From: Cellulomonas carbonis
GTDB lineage: Bacteria; Actinomycetota; Actinomycetes; Actinomycetales; Cellulomonadaceae
NCBI RefSeq assembly: GCF_014636275.1
Contig: NZ_BMEB01000001.1
Location: forward strand, 1-64,000
Length of the DNA stretch: 64,000 nucleotides
Direction of reading: 5' to 3'
Part shown: positions 32,139-41,620 of the stretch, piece after piece
Numbering within the stretch: the first letter of the stretch is position 1
Layout of the letters: each line of letters opens with the position of its first letter
Program-made: the position numbers and the translations under genes
Notes under the pieces: model-generated
Seen by the model: only the letters and a program-made list of their open reading frames with translations
Told to the model about the DNA's origin: nothing
Databases searched by the model: none

Positions 32139-33287
32139 GTGGATGCCACGACCGCCCTCGACAACCCCGCCCCGACCCCCGCCGACGGCGACCCCGGCGA
32201 CGCGCGCCCCGCGACCGCCGGTCGGTCCGTCCGTGGTGAGCGCACCCGGCAGACGAGCGACTTCACCGCGCTCGCGCGCATGGTGCAGGACGCGGGCCTG
32301 ATGCGTCGGCGCTACGCGTGGTACTGGACGCAGTTCGTCGTCCTGACCGCGCTGCTCGTGGGTCTCGTCGCGGCGTTCGTCGTCATCGGCGCCTCGTGGT
32401 GGCAGCTGCTGGTCGCGGCCGCGCTGGCGGTCGTCCTCGGGCAGGTCATGTTCCTGGGGCACGACGCGGCCCACCGGCAGATCTTCGCCTCGGGGCGCTG
32501 GAACGACTGGGCGAGCCTCGTGATCGCCAACCTCTACGCGGGCATGAGCTACGGCTGGTGGCAGCACAAGCACAGCCGCCACCACGCCAAGCCGAACCAG
32601 GTCGACGCCGACCCGGACATCGAGTCGGGCGTGCTGGTGTTCACCACCGAGGACCTCGACCGGCCCCGCACGGGCGTCAAGGCGTGGTTCGCCAAGCGCC
32701 AGGGCTGGTTCTTCTTCCCGCTCCTGCTCCTCGAGGGCCTCAACCTCCACATCTCGGGCGTCCGGACGATCTTCGGCCGCGGCGAGGTCAAGCGACGTCC
32801 CGTCGAGATCGCCTTCGTCACGCTGCGTCTCGGCGGCTACCTCGCCCTCGTCTTCTGGCTGCTGCCGGTGGGCATGGCGTTCGCGTTCCTCGGCGTGCAG
32901 CTCGGCCTCTTCGGGCTCTACATGGGTGCGGTGTTCGCGCCCAACCACAAGGGCATGCCGATCGTCCCCAAGAACGCCAAGGTCGACTTCCTGCGGCGCC
33001 AGGTGCTCATGAGCCGCAACGTGCGCGGCGGCCGCTTCACCGACTGGTTCACGGGCGGCCTGAACTACCAGGTCGAGCACCACCTCTTCCCGAGCATGGC
33101 CCGGCCGCACCTGCGCCGCGTCCAGCCGATGGTCCGTGAGTTCTGCGAGAGCCGGGGCATCACGTACACCGAGACGACCCTCATGGGCTCGTACGCGATC
33201 GTGATCCGGTACCTCAACCGGGTCGGGCTCGCGGCGCGCGACCCGTTCCAGTGCCCGCTCACGCTCGAGTACCGCTCGGCCCGCTGA
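32139..33287 (+). CDS. Fatty acid desaturase (membrane, three His boxes)
   Basis: A 382-residue acyl desaturase. His box 1 is HDAAH, box 2 HSRHH and box 3 QVEHH (in NYQVEHHLFPSM), the acyl-lipid type. Hydrophobic pairs lie near 62-105 and 225-268. It introduces a double bond into membrane lipid acyl chains, using ferredoxin or a similar donor. The first ~45 residues are disordered. It starts with GTG 32139; TAGGTT about 45 bases upstream could be its -10, so a short leader is possible. Confidence 0.88.
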   Translation: MDATTALDNPAPTPADGDPGDARPATAGRSVRGERTRQTSDFTALARMVQDAGLMRRRYAWYWTQFVVLTALLVGLVAAFVVIGASWWQLLVAAALAVVLGQVMFLGHDAAHRQIFASGRWNDWASLVIANLYAGMSYGWWQHKHSRHHAKPNQVDADPDIESGVLVFTTEDLDRPRTGVKAWFAKRQGWFFFPLLLLEGLNLHISGVRTIFGRGEVKRRPVEIAFVTLRLGGYLALVFWLLPVGMAFAFLGVQLGLFGLYMGAVFAPNHKGMPIVPKNAKVDFLRRQVLMSRNVRGGRFTDWFTGGLNYQVEHHLFPSMARPHLRRVQPMVREFCESRGITYTETTLMGSYAIVIRYLNRVGLAARDPFQCPLTLEYRSAR

Positions 33288-33323
33288 GCCCGGCCGGCCG
33301 CCGGGAGGCGGGGTCCCGGGCGG

Positions 33324-33335
33324 TAGCCTGAGCCG
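33324..33335 (+). promoter_or_regulatory. Leaderless promoter of leuS
   Basis: TAGCCT (33324-33329) fits an extended -10 and ends 6 bases before the GTG at 33336, consistent with transcription starting at the initiation codon. Confidence 0.5.
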
Positions 33336-36248
33336 GTGACCACGCAGGACGCCAGCACCGCCCGGGACGCCGCCGCGTCCACCGCCGAGACCCCGTACCG
33401 CTACACCGCCGCGCTCGCCGCCGAGATCGAGGAGCGCTGGCAGGACCGCTGGGACGAGCGGGGCACCTTCCACACGCCCAACCCGACCGGGCTCGCCGAC
33501 GCGGACGGTCGGCCCGCGGGCGCAGCGCCGTCCTACTTCATCATGGACATGTTCCCGTACCCCTCGGGGGCGGGCCTGCACGTGGGCCACCCGCTCGGGT
33601 ACATCGCGACGGACGTCGTCGGCCGCTACCGGCGCATGTGCGGCGAGAACGTCCTGCACGCCCTCGGGTACGACGCGTTCGGCCTGCCGGCCGAGCAGTA
33701 CGCGGTCCAGACCGGGCAGCACCCGCGGATCACGACCGAGGCGAACATCGCGACGATGCGTCGCCAGCTGCGCCGTCTGGGGCTCGCGCACGACCCTCGG
33801 CGCACGTTCGCGACCACCGACAGCGACTACGTCCGGTGGACGCAGTGGATCTTCCTGCAGATCTTCGACGCCTGGTACGACGACGACGCGGTCCGCCCCG
33901 ACGGCGGCCGCGGGCGCGCGCGACGCGTCACGGAGCTCGTCGAGGAGTACGAGCAGGGTCTGCGCCCCGTGCCGGAGGACCTCGGTGGTGGCCGCACGTG
34001 GGAGCAGCTCGACGCGGTCGAGCGCCGCCGGGTCGTGGACGCCCAGCGCCTGGCCTACGTCTCCGAGACCCCGGTGAACTGGTGCCCCGGGCTGGGCACG
34101 GTCCTCGCCAACGAGGAGGTGACGGTCGACGGCCGCTCGGAGCGGGGCAACTTCCCGGTCTTCAAGCGGAACCTGCGCCAGTGGAACATGCGCATCACGG
34201 CGTTCGCCGACCGCCTGGCGGACGACCTCGACCTCATCGACTGGCCCGAGAAGGTGCGCGCGATGCAGCGCAACTGGATCGGGCGTTCCGAGGGTGCCCG
34301 CGTCACGTTCGAGGTCATCGGCGGGAACGAGGTCGAGGTCTTCACGACCCGGCCCGACACGCTCTTCGGGGCGACGTTCATGGTCGTCGCCCCGGAGCAC
34401 CCGCTGCTCGACGAGGTGCCCGCGCACTGGCCGGACGGCACGCACACGGACTGGACCGGGGGCCACGACCACCCGGCCGCCGCGGTCGCGGCCTACCGCG
34501 CCGAGGCGGCCGCCAAGACGGCCGTCGAGCGGCAGGCCGACGCCGGCCGCAAGACCGGCGTGTTCACCGGCCACCTCGCCGCCAACCCGGTCAACGGCCA
34601 GCTCATCCCGGTCTTCACGGCCGACTACGTGCTGATGGGCTATGGCACGGGCGCGATCATGGCCGTGCCCGCGCAGGACGAGCGCGACTGGCAGTTCGCC
34701 GAGCAGTTCGGCCTGCCGATCGTCCGCACCGTCCAGCCGCCGGCCGACTGGTCGGGTGCGTTCACGGGCGACGGCCCCGCGATCAACTCCGCGAACGACG
34801 AGATCAGCCTCGACGGCCTGGACGTCGCGGCGGCGAAGTCGGCCATCATCGCGTGGCTCGAGGAGAAGGGCCTCGGGACGGGCACGGTGACGTACCGGCT
34901 CCGCGACTGGCTGTTCAGCCGGCAGCGGTACTGGGGCGAGCCGTTCCCGATCGTGTACGACGAGCACGACCTGCCCATCGCGCTCCCGGCCGACCTGCTG
35001 CCCGTCGACCTGCCCGAGGTCCCGGACTACTCGCCGCGGACCTTCGACCCCGACGACGTGCAGTCGACGCCCGAGCCGCCGCTGGGTCGCAACGACGAGT
35101 GGGTGTCGGTCACGCTCGACCTGGGCGAGGGCCCCAAGGTCTACCGTCGCGACACCAACACGATGCCGAACTGGGCGGGGTCGTGCTGGTACTACCTGCA
35201 CTACCTCGACCCCTCGCAGCGCGACGTCGTCGTCGACCCCGCGCTCGAGTCGTACTGGATGGGTCCCGGCCACAACGACAGCGTCGGGGAGGCGGGCGGC
35301 GTCGACCTGTACGTCGGCGGCGTCGAGCACGCCGTGCTGCACCTGCTCTACGCGCGCTTCTGGCACAAGGTCCTGCACGACCTGGGGTACGTCTCGAGCC
35401 GCGAGCCGTTCCACCGGCTGTTCAACCAGGGGTACATCCAGGCGTACGCGTACCGCGACGACCGCGGTCAGCCCGTGCCCGCGGCCGAGGTGGTCGAGGA
35501 CGCGTCGTCGCCGACCGGGTTCACCTGGCAGGGCCAGCCCGTCACGCAGGAGTACGGCAAGATCGGCAAGTCGCTCAAGAACGCCGTGACGCCCGACGAG
35601 ATGTACGAGGCCTACGGCGCGGACACGTTCCGCGTGTACGAGATGTCGATGGGGCCGCTCGACCTGTCACGTCCCTGGGAGACCCGCGCGGTCGTCGGGT
35701 CGCAGCGGTTCCTGCAGCGCCTGTGGCGCAACGTGGTCGACGAGACGACCGGCCGGACGGTCGTCGCGGACGTCGAGCCCGACGAGGCGACGCTGCGCGT
35801 GCTGCACCGCACGATCGCCGACGTCACGGTCGAGATGACCGGCATGCGGTTCAACACGGCGATCGCCCGGCTCATCGTGCTCAACAACCACCTCACGTCG
35901 TTGCCGGTGGTGCCCCGGTCCGTCGCCGAGCAGCTCGTGCTCATGCTGGCGCCCGTGGCTCCGCACGTGTGCGAGGAGCTCTGGGAGCGGCTCGGGCACA
36001 CCGAGAGCCTCCTGCGCGAGCCGTACCCGGTCGCCGACCCCGCGTACCTGGTCGAGGAGTCGGTCACGTGCGTCGTCCAGGTCCAGGGCAAGGTCAGGGA
36101 CCGGATCGACGTCGCGCCCGACATCACGGAGGACGAGCTGCGCGAGCGCGCGCTGGCCACCGCGGGAGCCCAGCGGGCGCTCGCGGGCCGCGAGATCCGC
36201 ACCGTCGTCGTCCGCGCGCCGAAGCTCGTGAACATCGTCCCGGTCTGA
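33336..36248 (+). CDS. leuS: Leucyl-tRNA synthetase
   Basis: A 970-residue class I synthetase that charges tRNA-Leu. The HIGH motif is HVGH in [16 protein letters not shown]. The CP1 editing domain occupies about 330-540, with its [11 protein letters not shown] and [15 protein letters not shown] signatures. The KMSKS loop is KIGKS in [17 protein letters not shown]. An anticodon-binding domain and a short C-terminal VQGKVRDRI domain follow. The length is normal for actinobacteria, which carry an insert near 200-240. It starts with GTG behind a leaderless -10. Its stop is three bases before the DegV start. Confidence 0.97.
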   Translation: MTTQDASTARDAAASTAETPYRYTAALAAEIEERWQDRWDERGTFHTPNPTGLADADGRPAGAAPSYFIMDMFPYPSGAGLHVGHPLGYIATDVVGRYRRMCGENVLHALGYDAFGLPAEQYAVQTGQHPRITTEANIATMRRQLRRLGLAHDPRRTFATTDSDYVRWTQWIFLQIFDAWYDDDAVRPDGGRGRARRVTELVEEYEQGLRPVPEDLGGGRTWEQLDAVERRRVVDAQRLAYVSETPVNWCPGLGTVLANEEVTVDGRSERGNFPVFKRNLRQWNMRITAFADRLADDLDLIDWPEKVRAMQRNWIGRSEGARVTFEVIGGNEVEVFTTRPDTLFGATFMVVAPEHPLLDEVPAHWPDGTHTDWTGGHDHPAAAVAAYRAEAAAKTAVERQADAGRKTGVFTGHLAANPVNGQLIPVFTADYVLMGYGTGAIMAVPAQDERDWQFAEQFGLPIVRTVQPPADWSGAFTGDGPAINSANDEISLDGLDVAAAKSAIIAWLEEKGLGTGTVTYRLRDWLFSRQRYWGEPFPIVYDEHDLPIALPADLLPVDLPEVPDYSPRTFDPDDVQSTPEPPLGRNDEWVSVTLDLGEGPKVYRRDTNTMPNWAGSCWYYLHYLDPSQRDVVVDPALESYWMGPGHNDSVGEAGGVDLYVGGVEHAVLHLLYARFWHKVLHDLGYVSSREPFHRLFNQGYIQAYAYRDDRGQPVPAAEVVEDASSPTGFTWQGQPVTQEYGKIGKSLKNAVTPDEMYEAYGADTFRVYEMSMGPLDLSRPWETRAVVGSQRFLQRLWRNVVDETTGRTVVADVEPDEATLRVLHRTIADVTVEMTGMRFNTAIARLIVLNNHLTSLPVVPRSVAEQLVLMLAPVAPHVCEELWERLGHTESLLREPYPVADPAYLVEESVTCVVQVQGKVRDRIDVAPDITEDELRERALATAGAQRALAGREIRTVVVRAPKLVNIVPV

Positions 36249-36251
36249 CCC

Positions 36252-37106
36252 GTGGACCCGGTCGTCGTCGTGACCGACTCGACGGCGTCGCTCCCGGCGG
36301 CGCTCGTCGAGGCGGCCGGCGTCGTCGTGGTCCCGCTCCACGTCGTGATCGACGGCGAGGACCACCGCGAGGGCGTCGACCTGCCGACCGACGTGCTCCT
36401 CGCGGCGCTGCGGCGCGGGGCGCGGGTGAGCACGTCGCAACCGGGCCCCGAGGCGTTCGCGCGCACGTACGCGCGGCTCGCGGCCCGCGGTGCGCGCGAG
36501 ATCGTGTCGGTCCACCTCTCCGAGACCCTGTCGGGCACGGTGACCTCGGCTCGCCTCGCCGCGCAGACGGCTCCCGTGCCGGTGCACGTCGTCGACTCGC
36601 GGACCGTCGCGATGGGTCTCGGCCTCGCCGTCCTCGCCGCGGCGCGGCGGGCCCGCGCCGACGAGGACGGCGCGGACGCCGCGCGTGCGGCCCAGGCCAC
36701 GGCCCGCAGCTCCGAGGTCCTCTTCGCCGTCGACACCCTCGAGCACCTGCGCCGCGGCGGGCGGCTCGGCACGGTCGCAGCCGCCGTCGGGACGATGCTC
36801 GGCGTGCGGCCCGTGCTGGGTGTCCGCTCGGGCGGGCTCGAGGTGGTCGAGAAGGTCCGCACGGCGGCGCGTGCGCGTGAGCGCGTGGTCGAGCTCGTCG
36901 CCGCCGAGGCGTCGCGGCGGCGACACGTCGAGGTCGCCGTGCACCACCTCGGCGAGCCGGAGCGCGCCGGGGAGCTCGCGGAGCAGCTGCAGGGGCGCTG
37001 CGGGCCGGGAGCCGGTGCGGTGCACGTGGCCGAGCTCAGCGCGGTCCTCGGCGCGCACGTCGGGCCGGGGGTGGTGGCCGCGGTCGTCGCCGACGTCTCG
37101 CGCTGA
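36252..37106 (+). CDS. DegV-family fatty-acid-binding protein
   Basis: A 284-residue protein of the DegV/FakB family. It begins VVVVTDSTASLPAALVEAAG, has RVSTSQPGPEAF and VSVHLSETLSGTVTSA (the phosphate/carboxylate-binding loops), and ends in a domain with VGTMLGVRPVLGVRSGGLEV. It binds a long-chain fatty acid and presents it to a fatty-acid kinase partner. The GTG start follows leuS after 3 bases, so they are co-transcribed. Confidence 0.9.
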   Translation: MDPVVVVTDSTASLPAALVEAAGVVVVPLHVVIDGEDHREGVDLPTDVLLAALRRGARVSTSQPGPEAFARTYARLAARGAREIVSVHLSETLSGTVTSARLAAQTAPVPVHVVDSRTVAMGLGLAVLAAARRARADEDGADAARAAQATARSSEVLFAVDTLEHLRRGGRLGTVAAAVGTMLGVRPVLGVRSGGLEVVEKVRTAARARERVVELVAAEASRRRHVEVAVHHLGEPERAGELAEQLQGRCGPGAGAVHVAELSAVLGAHVGPGVVAAVVADVSR

Positions 37107-37253
37107 CGCCCGGCCGCCCGGGTGCGCGACGGGTCGGTCGGTGCTCCGGGCGGCCCGCCCCCGGCCCGTCCACACCGTCCCGTGCGCGGCCGCGTCCTCA
37201 GGCCGCGCGGGACCGGTGCCGGCGACGAGCGGGTGCTCCGTACGGTCCCGGAC

Positions 37254-38318
37254 GTGACGGGCGAGGAGCAGGTGCGCAGGCGCCTCGCCGAGCTCGCCCC
37301 CGTGTCCGCGCCGGACGCGGACGGCCGACCGGCCGACGATGCACGTGCCGACGGTCCGCCGCACGGAGCCGCGGCCCGGGACGGGACGGTCCGGTCGGCC
37401 GTCGGCGCCGACCACCGACCCGACGGCGGGACGCGCGGTGAGGGTCCGGTGGCGGGCGCTCTCGAGAACCCTGCCGGGAACCGGTCGGGCGCCGTCGACG
37501 CGCACGGGCTGCGACGGCGAGCGCTCGCCGCGGCGGCGTCCACCTACGCGCTGACGTACGGGCACCCGCTCGCGCACGACGGGCACGACGGGCACGGCAA
37601 GGTGCGCTGGGGGACGAGCGCACGCGTGGCCGGGGCCGCCGCCGGCGCGCTCGCCCTGCTCACGATCGTCGTGGTGGTCAGGGCTCTCGCGGCGGCGCCC
37701 GCGACGGTCGTCGTCCCGACGACGCCCCCGGTGCTCACGTCCGTCGAGCGCGCCGCCGGGCCCTCCGCCGCCCCCGGGCCCGGCTCGGCGCCCGGGTCGG
37801 CGGGGCAGGCGCCGACGTCGGGCGGCCCACCGGAGCGCGACGACGGCGTCGTGGTGGTCCACGTCGTGGGAGCGGTCCGCTCGCCCGGTGTGGTGACGCT
37901 GCCGGCCGATGCGCGCGTGGTCGACGCGGTGGACCGGGCGGGCGGTGCGACCGACCAGGCGGACCTCGCGGGGGTCAACCTCGCGCGCACCGTCGTGGAC
38001 GGTGAGCAGATCGCCGTCCCGGGGGTCGGGGCGTCGCCCCGAGGCAGCGGGGACCCGGGTCCCGCGGGTCCGGCGACCGCCGCCGGACCGTCCGCCGGTC
38101 AGGCCGGGGGAGGAGATGCGACGCAGGGCCTCGACGTGAACACGGCATCCGCGGTCGAGCTCGAGGCGCTGCCCGGCATCGGCCCCGTCCTGGCGCAGCG
38201 GATCGTCGACCACCGGGCGACCTTCGGCCCGTTCGCGACGGTCGAGGACCTCGCGGCGGTGAGCGGGATCGGCCCGGCCGTCCTCGCTCGGCTCGCGGGG
38301 GAGGTGCGCGTCGGATGA
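37254..38318 (+). CDS. comEA: ComEA-family DNA-binding protein
   Basis: A 354-residue protein. A variable, disordered N-terminus with a single membrane helix (VAGAAAGALALLTIVVVVRAL, about 122-145) is followed by a Pro/Gly linker, an SLBB domain (VVVHVVGAVRSPGVVTLPAD to LARTVVDGEQIAVP) and a C-terminal helix-hairpin-helix (DVNTASAVELEALPGIGPVL). ComEA binds incoming DNA during transformation. The GTG at 37254 seems best; an earlier GTG at 37122 would add a Pro/Arg-rich stretch. It overlaps comEC by 4 bases. Confidence 0.85.
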   Translation: MTGEEQVRRRLAELAPVSAPDADGRPADDARADGPPHGAAARDGTVRSAVGADHRPDGGTRGEGPVAGALENPAGNRSGAVDAHGLRRRALAAAASTYALTYGHPLAHDGHDGHGKVRWGTSARVAGAAAGALALLTIVVVVRALAAAPATVVVPTTPPVLTSVERAAGPSAAPGPGSAPGSAGQAPTSGGPPERDDGVVVVHVVGAVRSPGVVTLPADARVVDAVDRAGGATDQADLAGVNLARTVVDGEQIAVPGVGASPRGSGDPGPAGPATAAGPSAGQAGGGDATQGLDVNTASAVELEALPGIGPVLAQRIVDHRATFGPFATVEDLAAVSGIGPAVLARLAGEVRVG

Positions 38319-40009
38319 CGACGACGACCGACCTGCGGCTGGTGCCGGCGGCCCTGTGCGCGTGGCTCGCGGCCGCCGTGACCGCGGGCGCGGCCCCGCG
38401 CACGGCAGTCCTCGTGGGTGTGGGTCTGGTGGCTGCGGCTGTGGCGCTCGCGTTCGGACCGACGCGGCGCGCGCGCCGGGTCCGCGGCCTGCCCCGTCTG
38501 CTCAGGGGGCGCCGTGGCACGACTGATCGGGACGGTGCCGGGGCGGGGGCGCAGAGGCGCCGGCGGGCCGGTGCGACGACGACGAGCGGCCGTGGTGCCG
38601 GCACCGGGACGACACGCGGCGTCGTGGACCGTGTGCGCCTCACCGTCGTCGTCGCGCTCCTCGCGGGCGCTGCGGCCGCGGCCTCGAGCGCGGCGCACGC
38701 ACGCGCCGACGCGACGGGCGTGCTCCAGCCGCTGGTGCACGCCGGGGACGTCGTCGAGCTCCGTGGCGTCGTCGTGGCACCCCCTCGCGCCCTCGGGGGA
38801 CCGGGCGAGGACCGCGTGCTCGTCCGCGTGGCGGTCAGGCACGTCACGGGCGAGACCGCATCGGGTCCGTCCACGGGTGACGTCCTGGTGACGGGTCATC
38901 GGGGTTGGTCGCACCTCGTGCCGGGCGCGCGCGTGACGACGGTCGGGACCCTCGGGCCCCCGTGGTCCGACGACGGAGCCGTTGCGGCACTCGCAGCGCG
39001 AGGACCCGTCGACTCGCGGCCGCCGGCCGCGCTCGTCGACCGCGTGACCGCCTCGCTCCGCGCGGGGCTGCTCGCGGCGTCCGCTGCGCTCCCGCCCGAC
39101 AGCAGGGGTCTGGTCCCCGGGGCGGCGGTCGGCGACACGTCCCGCGTCCCACCTGCCCTCGACGACGCCATGCGCGCTGCGGGCCTGACCCACATGACGG
39201 CCGTCTCGGGCGGGCACTTCGCCGTGCTCGCCTCCGCGGTGGCGCTCGCGTGCGGTACCGCCCGTCTACCGCCTCCCGCGAGGGCGGTCGCGTCGGCCCT
39301 GACCGGCGCAGGGTTCGTGCTGCTCGTCCACGGCGGGCCCGCGGTGCTCCGGGCGGCGGCCATGGCGGCGGTGGCCGTCGTGGCGCTGGTCCTGCGCCGG
39401 CCCGCGGCGTCGCTCCCGGCGCTGGCGACGGCCGTGGTCGTGCTGGTCGTGGTCGACCCGTGGAGCGCGCGGTCCTACGGCCTCGTGCTCTCGGTCGCGG
39501 CCACCGCGGCGATCGTGCTGCTCGCACCCGCACTCGTGGACGGCGTCCCCCGCGGGCGGGGCCGCGACGCGGCACTCGTGGTGGCGGTCCCCGTCGCCGC
39601 GCAGGCCGCGTGCGCCCCGGTCCTCGTGCTGCTCGAGCCGGTCGTGACGCCCTACGCCGTCCTCGCGAACGTCCTCGCGGGCCCGGCGCTCGTTCCCGCG
39701 ACCCTGATCGGCGTCGCAGCCACGGTCGTGTCGCCGGTGTGGCCGGCCGGGGCCGAGGTGGCCGCATGGTGCGCGCACCCCGCCGCGTGGTGGATCGCGA
39801 CGGTCGCGCGGACGGTCGCGGGGCTGCCCGGCGCGGTCGTCCCCTGGCCGCCGGGCCCCGGGGGTGCGCTCCTCCTCGCGGGTCTCACCGCGGTCTGCGT
39901 GGTGCTCTGGACGGGCCTGCGCCGCAGGCTCTCGGGCGTGCCCACGCCCGCGCAGGCGGCGCTGCCGGGGCGGCGGGTCGTGCCCGCCGCGCGGTCCCTG
40001 GCAGGCTGA
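38315..40009 (+). CDS. comEC: ComEC/Rec2-family DNA uptake channel, without C-terminal MBL domain
   Basis: A 564-residue polytopic membrane protein with the ComEC competence domain: an N-terminal helix pair, an OB-like periplasmic domain (VELRGVVVAPPRALGGPGED to TVGTLGPPWS), then AAGLTHMTAVSGGHFAVLAS (family signature) and ~8 helices. Many ComECs are 700-850 residues with a metallo-beta-lactamase nuclease-like domain; here the protein ends soon after the last helices (VPAARSLAG). It forms the inner-membrane pore for single-stranded DNA. ATGA overlap with comEA. Confidence 0.85.
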   Translation: MTTTTDLRLVPAALCAWLAAAVTAGAAPRTAVLVGVGLVAAAVALAFGPTRRARRVRGLPRLLRGRRGTTDRDGAGAGAQRRRRAGATTTSGRGAGTGTTRGVVDRVRLTVVVALLAGAAAAASSAAHARADATGVLQPLVHAGDVVELRGVVVAPPRALGGPGEDRVLVRVAVRHVTGETASGPSTGDVLVTGHRGWSHLVPGARVTTVGTLGPPWSDDGAVAALAARGPVDSRPPAALVDRVTASLRAGLLAASAALPPDSRGLVPGAAVGDTSRVPPALDDAMRAAGLTHMTAVSGGHFAVLASAVALACGTARLPPPARAVASALTGAGFVLLVHGGPAVLRAAAMAAVAVVALVLRRPAASLPALATAVVVLVVVDPWSARSYGLVLSVAATAAIVLLAPALVDGVPRGRGRDAALVVAVPVAAQAACAPVLVLLEPVVTPYAVLANVLAGPALVPATLIGVAATVVSPVWPAGAEVAAWCAHPAAWWIATVARTVAGLPGAVVPWPPGPGGALLLAGLTAVCVVLWTGLRRRLSGVPTPAQAALPGRRVVPAARSLAG

Positions 40010-40013
40010 GCAC

Positions 40014-41018
40014 ATGCCCCCCGCACGCCGTGCCCCGACGTCCTCCGGACCGACGTGGGACGCGGTCGAGCCGGCGCCCGTCGTCCTGGTGACCGGAACC
40101 GAGAGCCTGCTCGCGGAGCGCGCGGTCGACCGTGTCGTCGCTCTCCGTCGTGAGCAGGACCCCGAGGTCGAGGTCACCCGGATCGACGCCGCCGCCTACC
40201 GGCCGGGCGACCTGCGCGTCATCGCGAGCCCGTCGCTGTTCGGCGAGGCGCGCGTGGTGGTCGTCGAGGGGCTGCACGCGGGTACCGACGAGGCGCTCGC
40301 GGACGTCGCGACGTACGTCGAGGACCCCGCCGACGACGTCACGCTCGTGGTCCACCACGGCGGCGGGCAGCGCGGTCGGCGGACCGTCGACGCCCTACGG
40401 TCCGCCGGCGCGGTGGTGGTGACGTGCGAGCCGGTCAAGAAGGACGCCGACAAGGTCGCCTTCGCCGCGGCGGAGCTCCAGCGGGCGTCCCGTCGGGCGG
40501 AGCCGGCCGCCGTCCGGGCGCTCGTCGAGGCGTGCGGGACGGACCTGCGCGAGCTCGCGGCGGCGTGCCAGCAGCTCGTCGCCGACACGACGGGCCGGAT
40601 CACCGTCGCGATGGTCGAGCAGTACCACGGGGGTCGGGTCGAGGCGACGGGCTTCCGCGTCGCCGATGCCGCGGTGGCAGGCAGGGCGGGGGAGGCCGTC
40701 GCGCTGCTGCGGCACGCGCTGGCCACCGGGACCGATCCCGTCCCGCTCGTCGCGGCGCTCGCCGCGAAGCTCCGCACGCTCGCCAAGGTCGGGGCCGCGC
40801 GCGGGCGGGGCCTCGACCCGGGCCAGCTCGGTCTGGCCCCCTGGCAGGTGGACCGCGCGCGGCGTGAGCTCGCGGGCTGGACGCCCGAGGCCCTCGCGGC
40901 GGCCATCACGGCGGTCGCGCAGGCCGACGCCGAGGTGAAGGGCGCCGGACGCGACCCGGTGTTCGCGGTCGAGCGCGCCGTGCTCCGGGTGGCGTCGTCG
41001 ACGCGGGCCCAGCGCTGA
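40014..41018 (+). CDS. holA: DNA polymerase III subunit delta
   Basis: A 334-residue clamp-loader subunit. It begins PPARRAPTSSGPTWDAV, with the family N-domain PAPVVLVTGTESLLAERAVD, then ASPSLFGEARVVVVEGLH, VEACGTDLRELAAACQQLV and the C-terminal domain ending RVASSTRAQR. It opens the beta clamp during DNA loading. The ATG at 40014 follows comEC by 4 bases, suggesting co-transcription. The final codons lie inside the first unit of a 17-bp tandem repeat. Confidence 0.92.
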   Translation: MPPARRAPTSSGPTWDAVEPAPVVLVTGTESLLAERAVDRVVALRREQDPEVEVTRIDAAAYRPGDLRVIASPSLFGEARVVVVEGLHAGTDEALADVATYVEDPADDVTLVVHHGGGQRGRRTVDALRSAGAVVVTCEPVKKDADKVAFAAAELQRASRRAEPAAVRALVEACGTDLRELAAACQQLVADTTGRITVAMVEQYHGGRVEATGFRVADAAVAGRAGEAVALLRHALATGTDPVPLVAALAAKLRTLAKVGAARGRGLDPGQLGLAPWQVDRARRELAGWTPEALAAAITAVAQADAEVKGAGRDPVFAVERAVLRVASSTRAQR

Positions 41019-41069
41019 CGCGGGCCCAGCGCTGACGCGAGCCCAGCGCTGACGCGAGCCCAGCGCTGA
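41002..41069 (+). repeat. Four tandem 17-bp units at the holA stop
   Basis: CGCGGGCCCAGCGCTGA (41002-41018) is repeated at 41019-41035, then as CGCGAGCCCAGCGCTGA at 41036-41052 and 41053-41069. The first unit contains the holA stop codon, so the copies are duplications of the gene's last 17 bases, probably by slippage. Confidence 0.9.
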
Positions 41070-41274
41070 CGCGCGCCCGACGGTCACCGCACGTGCGAGA
41101 TGGCAGACGTCCCCCGGACCGGCCGTGTCCTGCGAGCCGAGCGTCCGTCAGGGCTCCGTCGGCGTGCCTCGGGCTCGGGCCCGTCGCGGCGGCCCGGACG
41201 ACGTCCGTCGCGCGGCACCCGGGTGAACGGCGCCGAAACGCCTGCGGGCACTGCTGCTGGGCCGGCGAGACAAC

Positions 41275-41293
41275 TGTCATAGTCAAGATGACA
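41275..41293. promoter_or_regulatory. Operator motif TGTCA-N9-TGACA upstream of the peptide gene
   Basis: The inverted repeat TGTCA (41275-41279), nine bases, TGACA (41289-41293) lies 33 bases before the peptide ATG. The same arrangement is found at 41621-41639 before the regulator gene. It is the best candidate binding site for the HTH-TPR protein. A -10 cannot be fixed; CATAGT within the spacer is possible. Confidence 0.6.
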
Positions 41294-41326
41294 AGCGGCA
41301 CCGCCAGCCACACAGGAGGATCCACC

Positions 41327-41464
41327 ATGAACCGCATCGCCACGACCCTCGCCGCAGCCACCGTGACCCTCGGTCTCGCGCTCGTGGGCGTCCCCGCGCT
41401 CGCGTCGGGCCCGGACACGGTCTCCCCGCAGACGATCGGGAGCACCGGCTGCTGCAAGCAGTGA
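41327..41464 (+). CDS. Secreted small peptide, candidate signalling pheromone
   Basis: A 45-residue precursor. The start is fixed by ACAGGAGGATCCACC directly before the ATG. A signal peptide occupies residues 1-26: NR head, hydrophobic IATTLAAATVTLGLALVGVP, then the cleavage motif ALA. The mature part would be SGPDTVSPQTIGSTGCCKQ, 19 residues ending in two adjacent Cys. It has its own 18-bp terminator 5 bases after the stop and is next to an HTH-TPR regulator with a matching operator, the usual layout of RRNPP-type peptide-receptor pairs. Alternatives are a small secreted Cys-containing toxin or bacteriocin-like peptide. No homologue is recognised. Confidence 0.65.
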   Translation: MNRIATTLAAATVTLGLALVGVPALASGPDTVSPQTIGSTGCCKQ

Positions 41465-41469
41465 CAGCG

Positions 41470-41521
41470 GCAGCGGGACGTCTCCCCGGCCGGCCGGCCG
41501 GTAGGGGAGACGTCCCGCTGC
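41470..41521 (+). terminator. Strong terminator of the peptide gene
   Basis: An exact 18-bp stem: GCAGCGGGACGTCTCCCC (41470-41487) and GGGGAGACGTCCCGCTGC (41504-41521), with a loop of 16 bases rich in GGCC. It starts 5 bases after the peptide stop and would separate the peptide transcript from the regulator. Confidence 0.85.
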
Positions 41522-41530
41522 GTCACCCGC

Positions 41531-41574
41531 CGGTCGCTCGGTCGCTCGGTCGGTCGGTCGGTCGGTCGGTCGGT
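41531..41574 (+). repeat. Tetranucleotide microsatellite (CGGT)n
   Basis: Two CGGTCGCT units (41531-41546) followed by seven exact CGGT copies (41547-41574). It sits about 70 bases before the regulator start, upstream of its promoter. Such tracts slip at high rates in bacteria, so the copy number may vary between isolates and change promoter spacing. Confidence 0.9.
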
Positions 41575-41620
41575 GAATTTTCACCCGTCCGTGCCACGCG
41601 CGGCCCTGTCGGTGACGACC

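Noticed and set aside
33288..33323. A terminator between the desaturase and leuS (GC-rich symmetry)
   Set aside because: The GGCC-rich stretch has no stem longer than about 6 bp with a sensible loop, so I did not list it.
32079..35414. A 1111-codon minus-strand frame
   Set aside because: Antisense to the desaturase and leuS, with no domain signature; a GC-driven shadow.
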